Below are positions 42,154 to 50,415 of a DNA stretch of 64,000 nucleotides, in pieces. Origin of the DNA: Sulfuritalea sp. (GTDB lineage: Bacteria; Pseudomonadota; Gammaproteobacteria; Burkholderiales; Rhodocyclaceae); assembly GCA_030247575.1 (NCBI GenBank), contig JAOTRV010000005.1:124001-188000 (forward strand). The letters run 5' to 3'. The position numbers and the translations under genes are program-made. The notes under the pieces were generated by a model that saw only the letters and a list, made by a program, of their open reading frames with translations, ran no database searches and had not been told where the DNA came from. Positions within the stretch are counted from its first letter, which is position 1; each line of letters starts with the position of its first letter.

Positions 42154-42744
42154 TCACTCGTCCTCGTCTTCCTTCATGCCCTTGGGCTTGGTGTGGGCGA
42201 TACCCTTGTGACAGTCGATGCAGGTCTTCTTTTCGGCGATGCCGATCTTGTGCATCTTCGAACCGCGCAACTTCTGCCGTTCGACATCCATGGCGTCGAA
42301 GCTGTGGCAGTTCCGGCATTCGCGCGAATCGTTCGCCTTCATCCGCGCCCATTCGTTTTCGGCCAGTTGCAGCCGGTGCGCCTCGAATTTTTCCGGCGTA
42401 TCGATGACGCCGGTGATCTTGCCCCAGACTTCCTTGCTTGCCTGGATCTTGCGGATCATCTTGTGCGTCCAGTCCTTCGGCACATGACAATCGGAACATA
42501 TCGCACGCACACCGGTGCGATTGGAATAGTGGATGGTTTTCTTGTACTCCACATACACATTGTCGCGCATCTCGTGACAGCCGATGCAGAACTCCAGGGT
42601 GTTGGTGGCTTCCATGCCTGTGTTGAAACCGCCCCAGAAGAAAATCCCGGAGAAGAAACCGACCAGCAACAGGCTCGCCAATGAATACTTCGCACTGGGC
42701 GTCCTGAGCATTGTCAGTAATCCGGATATTTTGCTGGCTGCCAT
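42154..42744 (-). CDS. nirT: NapC/NirT-family tetraheme cytochrome c
   Basis: A 196-residue membrane-anchored cytochrome: one N-terminal helix (about residues 20-40) and four heme motifs, CIGCH, CSDCH, CRNCH and CIDCH. The family oxidises quinol and passes electrons to periplasmic reductases. Here it probably feeds NirS. ATG 42744 has GGGGAAGG upstream; the longer in-frame form lacks sense. The C-terminus is Lys/Glu/Asp-rich. Confidence 0.92.
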   Translation of the reverse strand: MAASKISGLLTMLRTPSAKYSLASLLLVGFFSGIFFWGGFNTGMEATNTLEFCIGCHEMRDNVYVEYKKTIHYSNRTGVRAICSDCHVPKDWTHKMIRKIQASKEVWGKITGVIDTPEKFEAHRLQLAENEWARMKANDSRECRNCHSFDAMDVERQKLRGSKMHKIGIAEKKTCIDCHKGIAHTKPKGMKEDEDE

Positions 42745-42789
42745 GACGCCTTCCCCTATCGTTTTGCCGGTTGTAAAACACCTACAGGA

Positions 42790-42811
42790 TAAGGGGGCTT
42801 GCGCCCCCTTA
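42790..42811 (-). other. Hairpin between nirS and nirT
   Basis: TAAGGGGGC and GCCCCCTTA form a perfect 9-bp stem with loop TTGC, 25 bp after the nirS stop. No long U-run follows on the minus strand, so it probably attenuates read-through or protects the nirS mRNA 3' end. Confidence 0.78.
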
Positions 42812-42835
42812 GCCTTGCTGTCGATCAAGTTCCGA

Positions 42836-44512
42836 TCAATAAATGTCGTGCTGCGTGTTGTAGACGTTGAACTTGCCGGTCGGGGTGATCATCTTCGGAT
42901 CGGTGATCACCTTCTTGACCTTCAGCGTCGCATCGTCATAAACCACGATCGCGGACTGGTCGGTCTTGCCGCCCCACAGCGAGATCCAGACTTCCTTGCC
43001 GTCGGCGCTGTACTCCGGATGCACGGCACGCTTGGTCGCCTTGGTCGGCGGCAGGCCGGAATCCTTCGCCACGTTCAGCACGGCCTTGGGCTTGGACAGA
43101 TCCGACATGCTCCACACGGCGACGGACTCGGCGAGTTCCTTGTCCGGATTCTGCGGCGCGTCGGCCCAGAAATGCTTGGACTTCGGATGGGTCTTGACGA
43201 ACAGGTTGCCCGGGACGTGCTTCATTTCCTGGACGACCTTCCAGTTGTGCTCCTTGAACTTGGCATGCTCCTTCTTGTCCGAAGGCGTGCTGATCAGGGT
43301 CACGACATCGGCGCCGAGGTGGCCCGTGGCCCAGACCGGACCGAACTTCGGATGCACGAAGTTGGCGCCGCGACCCGGATGCGGGATCTTGGCGGTATCG
43401 ATCAGTGCAGCGAGCTTGCCGAGCTTGGTATCAACCGCGGCGATCTTGTTCGAGGCGTTGGCCGCGACCAGGAAGTAGCGCTTGGAGGCATCCCAGCCGC
43501 CGTCATGCAGGAACTTGGCGGACTCGATGGTGGTGGTCTTCAGGTTCTTGATGTCGGAGTAATCCACCAGCAGGATCTGGCCGGTTTCCTTGATGTTCAC
43601 AACCCATTCCGGCTTGATCTCGGAAGAGACGATCGAGGCCACGCGCGGCTCGGGGTGATACTCGCCATCCACCGTCATGCCGCGGGTCGAAACCACCTTC
43701 AGCGGCTTCAGCGTGTCGCCGTCCATGATCACGTACTGGGGCGGCCAGTAGGAACCGGCGATGGCGTACTTGTCGTCGTAGCCCTTGAACTTCGAAGTAT
43801 CCACCGAGCGGGCGTCGAAACCGATCTTCAACTCCGCGACCACGGCGGGCTTCTCCATCCAGAGATCAATCAGCGACAGGCGTCCGTCGCGGCCGATCAC
43901 ATACACATAGCGGCCGGACTTCGACAGGCGCGAGATATGTACCGCGTAGCCGGTCTTGACGATGCTGCGGATTTCCTTGGTGTCGCCGTCGATCAGCGCC
44001 ACTTCGCCGGTGTCACGCAGAGTGACGGAGAACATGTTCTTCAGGTTGAACTTGTTCATCTGCTTGGTCGGACGATCCTTGACCGGAACGATGACCTTCC
44101 ACGAATCCATGGTGTCCTTGAAGCTGTACTCGGGCGGCACATCCGGGGTGTTCTGGATGTATTTCGCCATCAGCGCGATCTCCTCCTTGGTCAGGATGTC
44201 GTCGAAGTTCACCATGCCGCCGTCGGTGCCGTAACCGATGATCTTCTCCAGGCGCGACTGGCCGAGCTTGAGCGTGCCGCCTTCGGTCTTGGCTCCATCC
44301 TTCGCAGTCTTGGTCCAGTGCGGCTCGAGGTTCTTGCCGGTGGCACCCTTGCGCAGAACGCCATGACAGCCTGCGCAACGCTCGAAGTAAATCTTCTTGG
44401 CGGTTTCCTTTTCGGCAGCGGTCAGCGCCGGCGCGGCTTCCTGCGCAAAAACGCTGCCCATGGCGCCCGCCATGGCGGATACAGCAAACATTCCGAGTAA
44501 CGTCCTTTTCAT
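42836..44512 (-). CDS. nirS: Cytochrome cd1 nitrite reductase
   Basis: A 558-residue periplasmic enzyme reducing nitrite to nitric oxide. The signal peptide (about 1-23) is followed by a cytochrome c domain with CAGCH (residues 46-50) and an eight-bladed d1 propeller. The proximal heme d1 ligand is in TGYAVHISR; two active-site histidines are in GEYHPEPR and KFLHDGGWD. The C-terminus NTQHDIY is diagnostic of NirS rather than NirN. ATG 44512 follows GAGAGAAGG. It heads the nir operon and has an FNR-like box 106 bp upstream. Confidence 0.96.
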   Translation of the reverse strand: MKRTLLGMFAVSAMAGAMGSVFAQEAAPALTAAEKETAKKIYFERCAGCHGVLRKGATGKNLEPHWTKTAKDGAKTEGGTLKLGQSRLEKIIGYGTDGGMVNFDDILTKEEIALMAKYIQNTPDVPPEYSFKDTMDSWKVIVPVKDRPTKQMNKFNLKNMFSVTLRDTGEVALIDGDTKEIRSIVKTGYAVHISRLSKSGRYVYVIGRDGRLSLIDLWMEKPAVVAELKIGFDARSVDTSKFKGYDDKYAIAGSYWPPQYVIMDGDTLKPLKVVSTRGMTVDGEYHPEPRVASIVSSEIKPEWVVNIKETGQILLVDYSDIKNLKTTTIESAKFLHDGGWDASKRYFLVAANASNKIAAVDTKLGKLAALIDTAKIPHPGRGANFVHPKFGPVWATGHLGADVVTLISTPSDKKEHAKFKEHNWKVVQEMKHVPGNLFVKTHPKSKHFWADAPQNPDKELAESVAVWSMSDLSKPKAVLNVAKDSGLPPTKATKRAVHPEYSADGKEVWISLWGGKTDQSAIVVYDDATLKVKKVITDPKMITPTGKFNVYNTQHDIY

Positions 44513-44617
44513 CCTTCTCTCCTTTTTAGTGATCCTTGAGTGATTCAGAACAACGGCAGTAATCAAGACCCTACGACTACGATGGAGAAAGAGTGCGCCT
44601 ACAGAACTCGGCTCTCC

Positions 44618-44631
44618 TTGACACATGTCAA
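44618..44631. promoter_or_regulatory. FNR/DNR-like box upstream of nirS
   Basis: TTGACACATGTCAA is a perfect inverted repeat of TTGAC. A -41.5 placement gives a transcript start near 44583 and a 5' leader of about 71 bases before nirS. The rest of the 44513-44760 gap shows nothing else I can name. Confidence 0.72.
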
Positions 44632-44759
44632 CTCTACTACCAGTAGGAATATTTTCAATCGCAACCTTTTGTCTTGAAAGACAAAAATCATTGCTGCAAT
44701 CGCACAAGAAGTTTGCGGCGCAGAGAAATGGCGCTGCACCTTGCTATACTTCGCGCCTT

Positions 44760-44955
44760 GTTCGTGGTGCCCGTGCATGGTTTTCCATGCCGGGTGAAAC
44801 GGGAAGCCGGTGAGAGCCTGAAGGAAAAAGCTCGATTCCGGCGCTGCCCCCGCAACGGTAAGGAAGTGCGAGTTCATCAACATGCCACTGGGTAACACCG
44901 GGAAGGCGATGAACTAAAACTTCCGAGCCCGGAGACCGGCCAAGGACAAACCAGC
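44760..44955 (+). ncRNA. Cobalamin riboswitch upstream of btuB
   Basis: The leader has the B12-box elements in order: GCCGGTGAGAGCCTGAAG, GCTGCCCCCGCAACGGTAAG, then GCCACTGGGTAAC...GGGAAGGCG, and GAGACCGGCC at the 3' end. It ends about 127 bp before the btuB start. Riboswitches of this class shut off expression when adenosylcobalamin is plentiful. The expression platform is not obvious. Confidence 0.93.
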
Positions 44956-45081
44956 GAATGCGTTGCGGGGTTGCGACGTGTCGGGGATTTGTACCTGCCC
45001 CGTCCGTCACCCATACCTCCCAAGCATTCAATTTGCCACCTACCGGCTGCGGGGACGCTTGCCGGCTTTGGGAGTATTTCC

Positions 45082-47004
45082 ATGTACGTCAAGTTGAAAT
45101 CCGCCGCGATGGCGGCCGCCGCCTTTTCCATTCTTCCCGTCCACGCCGAAAAACCCGATGACGCAGCCGTCGTCGTTACCGCCACGCGCGTTTCCCACCG
45201 AGAGACCGAGGCAACGCATGCCGCGGAAGTGCATAGCCGACGCATGATCGAAAACTCGGGTGCGACAACGCTGCTCGATTTTCTTGGTCAGCACAGCAGC
45301 CTGACCGTGATGCCGAACTACGGTAATCGCTTCACGCCCACCATCGAAATGCGCGGCTACGGCCTTGAAGCCGGCAACCAGAACGTGGTGGTCAGCATCG
45401 ACGGACAGCGCCTCAACAACATCGACCTGCAACCGCAACTGCTCGGCGCGATCCCGCTTTCCGCCGTCGACCGGATCGAGATCGTCAAGGGCACCGGCTC
45501 GGTCATGCACGGCGATGGCGCCATGGCCGGCGCCATCAACATCACCACCCGCCACCACGACGGCGTGTCGTTCGGGATCAGCACCGGCAGCCACGGCGCC
45601 CTGGCGGCATCGGCTACCGCGGGCATGTCCGGCGACACGCTCAGCCTCACGGTGAGCGCCGACAACGACCGGCATGGCGGCTTCAGCGCGCCCGACAGCA
45701 GCGGCAAAAAGGACGCATCCTCCCTGCGCGCCGAGCGCGCCCGACTCACCGCGACCCCGACGCATGACCTGACGCTGCGCCTCGACCTGTCTTCGGCCCA
45801 TGTCGACACACGCTACGCCAATGCGCTGACCCTGGCGCAGTTCAACGCCAATCCGGCGCAAAACGGCGGCGCGAACATCTACACCAACTATGTGTCGGAT
45901 GTCGATCGCTGGCGCGCCGGAATGGAGTACCGTATTTCCGACTCCCTCAAGCTGACCGCCGACCATCATCGGCTGGACCAGCAGAACGCATCGACCGCGT
46001 GGTGGGGCAGCTTCAAGGCCGGCTATGACGCCGAAGGCAATGACGTGGCCCTGATCTACACCGGACCATCGCTGTCCCTCACCGTCGGCTGGCAACAGGC
46101 CGACGCATTGCGCACGCAGACCACCAATCGCACCGCCAAGGACAATTCTGGACAGTATTTCCAGGGCGCCTATCGCCACGGCAACACGACGTTCTCGCTT
46201 GGCGGGCGTCACGAGAAGGTTGATTATTCCTACACGCCGACGGCGGGCGCCAGAACCACCGGCAACCATCGCCTGAGCGCCTGGGACGCGGGAATCAACC
46301 ATCGCCTGAACGAGAAATACACCGTGTTCGGCAACGTCAACGCATCATTCCAGGCGCCCGATGTCGACCGCTTTTTCAACTTCGGCGGCGCCTTCAACGG
46401 GCTCATCGCCCCGGCCCGGGCGAAGACGCTCACCGTCGGCCTTCACCGCGACGCCGGACGGGACAACCGGTTCAAGCTGGCCCTGTTCCGCGCCAACCTG
46501 ACCAACGAGATTTACTACGATCCCATCGGCTTCAACAACACCAACATCGACAAATCCCACAAGCAGGGCATCGAAGTCCATCAATACTGGAAAGCCACCG
46601 CCGACCTGTCGATCAACGCCAATTACGCATGGACCAAGGCCGTGATCGATCGTGAAAACAGCGCCGCCGGCGCCTATTCCGGCAAGGAAATGCCCGGCGT
46701 GCCGCGACATTCCTTGAACCTCGCGGCAACCTATGCGATAAACGCCAGGTCGGACGCCACGCTGACCCATTCCTGGCGCGCCAAGAGTTATGCGATCGGC
46801 GATTTTGACAACAACAACGCCCAGCGCCAGGCCGCGTTCGAATCGACCAACCTGAGCTTGCGCCACAAGCGGAACTCGATGGATTATTTCGTGACCGTCA
46901 ACAACATATTCAATCGCAAGAACGCGATGTGGACCGGCGACAACAGCATCTACCCGGTGAATTTCTCGCGCGGCTTCGTCGCCGGGATCAGCGCCAGGAT
47001 TTGA
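45082..47004 (+). CDS. btuB: BtuB-like TonB-dependent cobalamin receptor
   Basis: A 640-residue outer-membrane receptor with signal peptide (about 1-23), TonB box region (DDAAVVVTATRV), plug domain (VVVSIDGQRLNN, IEIVKGTGSVMHGDGAMAGAINI) and a barrel. Cobalamin as substrate is inferred from the riboswitch just upstream and the btuCD and cob genes just downstream. ATG 45082 is the first good start after the riboswitch. The sequence resembles BtuB in the plug more than in the barrel. Confidence 0.9.
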   Translation: MYVKLKSAAMAAAAFSILPVHAEKPDDAAVVVTATRVSHRETEATHAAEVHSRRMIENSGATTLLDFLGQHSSLTVMPNYGNRFTPTIEMRGYGLEAGNQNVVVSIDGQRLNNIDLQPQLLGAIPLSAVDRIEIVKGTGSVMHGDGAMAGAINITTRHHDGVSFGISTGSHGALAASATAGMSGDTLSLTVSADNDRHGGFSAPDSSGKKDASSLRAERARLTATPTHDLTLRLDLSSAHVDTRYANALTLAQFNANPAQNGGANIYTNYVSDVDRWRAGMEYRISDSLKLTADHHRLDQQNASTAWWGSFKAGYDAEGNDVALIYTGPSLSLTVGWQQADALRTQTTNRTAKDNSGQYFQGAYRHGNTTFSLGGRHEKVDYSYTPTAGARTTGNHRLSAWDAGINHRLNEKYTVFGNVNASFQAPDVDRFFNFGGAFNGLIAPARAKTLTVGLHRDAGRDNRFKLALFRANLTNEIYYDPIGFNNTNIDKSHKQGIEVHQYWKATADLSINANYAWTKAVIDRENSAAGAYSGKEMPGVPRHSLNLAATYAINARSDATLTHSWRAKSYAIGDFDNNNAQRQAAFESTNLSLRHKRNSMDYFVTVNNIFNRKNAMWTGDNSIYPVNFSRGFVAGISARI

Positions 47005-47036
47005 CCCGCGCCATGATCCCAAGCCTGAAGATCGAT

Positions 47037-47060
47037 AAAAGTCGGCGCTGGCGATACGGC
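47037..47060 (+). repeat. Dispersed 24-bp element, intergenic
   Basis: AAAAGTC followed by GGCGCTGGCGATACGGC, the consensus form, between btuB and btuC. It may be used as the reference copy for the family. Confidence 0.75.
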
Positions 47061-47111
47061 GGGCCATCATTCCGGCATGCTCCCCGACGCGCCCCGTGAT
47101 GTACTGAGCCC

Positions 47112-48104
47112 ATGCCCACCCGCCGCCGCGCCCTGCTGCTTGTCTCCGCACTGCTGATGCTGGCGCTCGCCAGCATCGCCGGGGCGCTGATGGCGGGGTC
47201 CTATGCGGTGGCGCCGGGCGATGTCTGGGCGGCCCTCGCCGGAACAAGCCAGGGCATGGCCGGCGAGGTGGTCACCGGCCTGCGCCTGCCGCGCGCGCTG
47301 GCCGCTTTCGCCTGCGGCGGCCTGCTGGCGCTGGCCGGCGCCCTGATGCAGGTGTTGTTGCGCAATCCGCTGGCGGATCCCTACGTGCTCGGCATATCGG
47401 GCGGCGCGGCGGTCGGCGCGCTCGCGGCCATGCTTTTCGGCCTGCCCCTGCTGTTCATCCACGGCGGCGCGTTCTTTGGCGCCTTCGCCGCGATCCTGGT
47501 GGTGTTCGGCCTGGCGCGCGGCGACGGCAGCTGGACCCAGACCCGCCTGCTCCTTACCGGCGTGATCGTCGCCGCCGGCTGCGGCGCGGCGGTGGCCCTG
47601 ATCATTTCGGTGGCGGCGGAACACCAGTTGCGCGACATGCTGTTCTGGCTGATGGGCGACCTCTCCCACGCCGGCTCGCCGTGGCCGGCGCTGCTGGTGC
47701 TTGCCCTCGGCCTCGCGGCAGCGTTGCCGCTGTCGCGAGACCTGAACCTGCTGGCGCGCGGCGACCTGGTCGCCCGCACGCTCGGCGTGAGCGTGCGCGG
47801 CCTGCGCGGCGCGGTCTATGTGCTGGCCTCGCTGCTCACCGCCGTCGCCGTGACCACCACCGGCAGCGTCGGTTTCGTCGGACTGATCGTGCCTCATCTG
47901 GTGCGCCTGGCCATCGGCAACGACCAGCGTGTACTGCTGCCGGCGGCGGCGCTGGCCGGCGGATCGCTGCTGGTCGCCGCCGACACGCTGGCGCGCACCG
48001 TGGTCGCGCCGCAACAGCTGCCGGTGGGCGTGCTCACGGCCCTGCTCGGCGTCCCGGTGTTCCTCTACCTGCTCTCGCGTCAACCCAAGGGAGGACGCGA
48101 ATGA
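47112..48104 (+). CDS. btuC: BtuC/FecD-family ABC permease for cobalamin
   Basis: A 330-residue permease with nine to ten helices. Family motifs include RLPRALAAFACGGLLALAGALMQ, NPLADPYVLGISGGAAVGA and GLIVPHLVRL near the end. It imports cobalamin through the inner membrane with BtuD and the binding protein BtuF. It overlaps btuD by 4 bp. Confidence 0.93.
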   Translation: MPTRRRALLLVSALLMLALASIAGALMAGSYAVAPGDVWAALAGTSQGMAGEVVTGLRLPRALAAFACGGLLALAGALMQVLLRNPLADPYVLGISGGAAVGALAAMLFGLPLLFIHGGAFFGAFAAILVVFGLARGDGSWTQTRLLLTGVIVAAGCGAAVALIISVAAEHQLRDMLFWLMGDLSHAGSPWPALLVLALGLAAALPLSRDLNLLARGDLVARTLGVSVRGLRGAVYVLASLLTAVAVTTTGSVGFVGLIVPHLVRLAIGNDQRVLLPAAALAGGSLLVAADTLARTVVAPQQLPVGVLTALLGVPVFLYLLSRQPKGGRE

Positions 48105-48871
48105 GCGTTTTGCTGGAAGTCCGCGACCTCGCCGCCGCCATCGGCGGGCGCACCCTGGTGAGCTGCCTCGACCTGCGGCTCGATGCCGGCGAACGCCTGG
48201 CGATACTCGGCCGTAACGGCGCCGGCAAGACCACGCTGCTGCACACCCTGGCCGGCCTGCGCCAACCGCTGGCCGGCGACATCCGCCTTTGCGGCGAGGA
48301 AATGTCGGCGCTGGCGCCACGCCGACTGGCGCAACTGCGCGGCGTGCTCCTGCAACAGCAGATCGATGCCTTCCCCGCCAGCGTGCTGGAAACCGCCCTG
48401 ATCGGCCGCCATCCGTGGATGGAGCGCTGGGCCTGGGAAGGCGCGACCGACGCGCGCGCGGCGCGCCAGGCGCTGGCGGCGGTGGGGCTCGCGGAACTGG
48501 AACAGCGTGACGTGCATACGCTCTCCGGCGGCGAACGCCAGCGCCTCGCGCTGGCCACGCTGCTGACCCAGGCGCCTCGCCTGGCCCTGCTCGACGAACC
48601 GCTCTCCCACCTCGACCTCAACCACCAGATCGCCGTGCTGGAGCTGCTCGCCAGCCGCGCCCGCGACAACGGCATGGGCATGGTGATGGTGATGCACGAC
48701 GTCAATCTCGCGCGCCGCTTCGCCGATCGCGCCCTGCTGCTGTTCGGCGACGGCAGCGCGCAGTGCGGGCCGGTCGCCGAGGTGCTCCACGCGCCGACGC
48801 TGTCGCGCCTCTACGGTTATCCACTGCGCCGCATCGACGCGGACGGCAGCGACTATTTCATCCCGGAGTGA
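48101..48871 (+). CDS. btuD: BtuD/FecE-family ABC ATPase for cobalamin
   Basis: A 256-residue ATPase with Walker A GRNGAGKTT, signature LSGGERQR, Walker B LALLDEPLSHLD and switch MVMHDVN. The ATG overlaps the btuC stop. It powers the BtuC permease. Three bases separate it from cobO. Confidence 0.93.
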   Translation: MSVLLEVRDLAAAIGGRTLVSCLDLRLDAGERLAILGRNGAGKTTLLHTLAGLRQPLAGDIRLCGEEMSALAPRRLAQLRGVLLQQQIDAFPASVLETALIGRHPWMERWAWEGATDARAARQALAAVGLAELEQRDVHTLSGGERQRLALATLLTQAPRLALLDEPLSHLDLNHQIAVLELLASRARDNGMGMVMVMHDVNLARRFADRALLLFGDGSAQCGPVAEVLHAPTLSRLYGYPLRRIDADGSDYFIPE

Positions 48872-48873
48872 CA

Positions 48874-49485
48874 ATGGACAAGGACATCCGCGGCAAGGAA
48901 GAAGGCCACGTCGCGCGCATGCGGCGCAAGAAGGACGTGGTTGACCGGAAGATCGCCGCCGCCGCGACGCAACGCGGTGTACTGCTGGTCAACACCGGCA
49001 ACGGCAAGGGCAAATCCTCCGCGGCCTTCGGCGTCGCCGCGCGCGCGCTGGGCCATGGCCTGCAAGTGGCCGTGGTGCAGTTCGTCAAGAGCCGCACCGA
49101 CACCGGCGAGGAAGCCGTGCTCGGGCGCGTGCCGGGCATCCGCTGGCATGTCATGGGCGAGGGCTTCACTTGGGAAACCCAGGACCCGGAACGCGATGCC
49201 GCCGCCGCGCGTGCCGCCTGGGAAACCGCGCTGGGCTACCTGCGCAATCCGGCCATCGGCCTCGTCGTCCTCGACGAGCTGACCTATGCCTTCAAGTACC
49301 AGTGGTTGCCGCTCGACGAGGTTCTGGCCGCCTTCGCCGCGCGCCCGCCGATGCAGCATGTGATCGTCACCGGCCGCGCCGCGCCGGACGAACTGATCGC
49401 CGCCGCCGATACCGTGACCGAGATGGCCATGGTCAAGCACGCCTTCAGGGCGGGTGTGCACGCCATGCCCGGCATGGAGTTCTGA
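48874..49485 (+). CDS. cobO: Cob(I)alamin adenosyltransferase, CobO/BtuR type
   Basis: A 203-residue enzyme that adds the adenosyl group to cob(I)alamin or corrinoid precursors. It has the P-loop NTGNGKGKSSAAFG (about residues 41-54), VVQFVKSR and VVLDELTYA. The length is that of CobO/BtuR. It is the last gene of the plus-strand uptake operon and converges on btuF across a 60-bp gap holding a dispersed repeat. Confidence 0.95.
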   Translation: MDKDIRGKEEGHVARMRRKKDVVDRKIAAAATQRGVLLVNTGNGKGKSSAAFGVAARALGHGLQVAVVQFVKSRTDTGEEAVLGRVPGIRWHVMGEGFTWETQDPERDAAAARAAWETALGYLRNPAIGLVVLDELTYAFKYQWLPLDEVLAAFAARPPMQHVIVTGRAAPDELIAAADTVTEMAMVKHAFRAGVHAMPGMEF

Positions 49486-49512
49486 AACCGCTCGCGCCGC
49501 GGGCCGCCCGCG

Positions 49513-49536
49513 AAAAGTCGGCGCCGGCGATACGGC
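49513..49536 (+). repeat. Dispersed 24-bp element between cobO and btuF
   Basis: AAAAGTC then GGCGCCGGCGATACGGC, one base different from the copy at 47037. It is followed by GCCGAC, giving extra symmetry. It could act as a bidirectional hairpin between convergent genes. Confidence 0.7.
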
Positions 49537-49545
49537 GCCGACAGG

Positions 49546-50415
49546 CTAACGCCTCTGCCGCGCCGCCTCCAGCTGCCCGCACAAACGCTCGGTGCCGTCG
49601 AGCAGGCGCGGCGTGTGGCGCTGGATGATCGACGGCGGAATGAAGAACAGGTTGCCGCGCGCCACCGCCGTGACTTGCGTCCAGCGCCGCCAGTCGTCCA
49701 GCCATTCGGGGCGTCCGTCGTCCATGCCGCTGGCGACGATGGCTTCGGGATTGGCCGCCAGCACGGCCTCGGCGCTGACGTTGGGGGCGAGACCGACAAG
49801 CTTGCCGAAAACGTTTTCGCCGCCGCAAAGACGAATGGCGTCGCTGATGATCTGCTTGTCGTTCACGGTGGTCAGCGGGCTTTTCCAGACCTGGTAGAAG
49901 ACGCGCACCTTCGGCCGATCGCCGTAGCGCGTCCGCAGTTGCGCCAGCCGCGTTCGGAAGCCGCGCGCCGCAAGCTCGGCGGTCGCGCCGCTGCCGGCCA
50001 GGCGCCCGTAGTGCTCGATGTTGCGCGCGATGTCCTCCATCCGGTCCGGCTGCGTCACGTAGATCGGCAGGCCCAGGCTCTTGAGCTTGTCGAGGTGGGT
50101 GCCGGCATTGCCGCTTTGCCAGGCAATGACGAGATCGGGCTTGAGCCCCGCCACCGCTTCCAGGTCGAGCTTCGAGTAGCCGCCGACGCGACGGATGGCT
50201 TTCGCCGCTTCCGGATAATCGCTGTAGTCGACGGTGCCGACGATGCGCTCGCCGGCGCCGGCGGCGAACAGGGTCTCGGTGATGTGCGGCGCCAGGCTGA
50301 CGATGCGGGTCGCCGGCGCGGCGAGACGGACGGTGGCGCCGCTGTCGTCGGTGACGACGATCTCGGCATGGGCCAGGACGGCGAAGGACCACAGCGCGGC
50401 GAGGAGACGGATCAA
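49546..50415 (-). CDS. btuF: BtuF-like cobalamin-binding protein
   Basis: A 289-residue periplasmic binding protein with signal peptide (about 1-17) and the two-lobe fold joined by a helix: RIVSLAPHITETLFAAGAG in lobe 1, GTVDYSDYPEAA, LKPDLVIAWQSGN, and RVFYQVWKSPLTTVNDKQIISDAIRLCGG in lobe 2. The start is TTG at 50415, overlapping the cobD stop (TTGA). A broken paralogue lies at 59157-59772. Confidence 0.92.
   Translation of the reverse strand: MIRLLAALWSFAVLAHAEIVVTDDSGATVRLAAPATRIVSLAPHITETLFAAGAGERIVGTVDYSDYPEAAKAIRRVGGYSKLDLEAVAGLKPDLVIAWQSGNAGTHLDKLKSLGLPIYVTQPDRMEDIARNIEHYGRLAGSGATAELAARGFRTRLAQLRTRYGDRPKVRVFYQVWKSPLTTVNDKQIISDAIRLCGGENVFGKLVGLAPNVSAEAVLAANPEAIVASGMDDGRPEWLDDWRRWTQVTAVARGNLFFIPPSIIQRHTPRLLDGTERLCGQLEAARQRR

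Noticed and set aside
42836-44512. Calling the cd1 gene nirN
   Set aside because: The active-site histidines and the NTQHDIY C-terminus match NirS, and it heads the operon with nirC and nirF.
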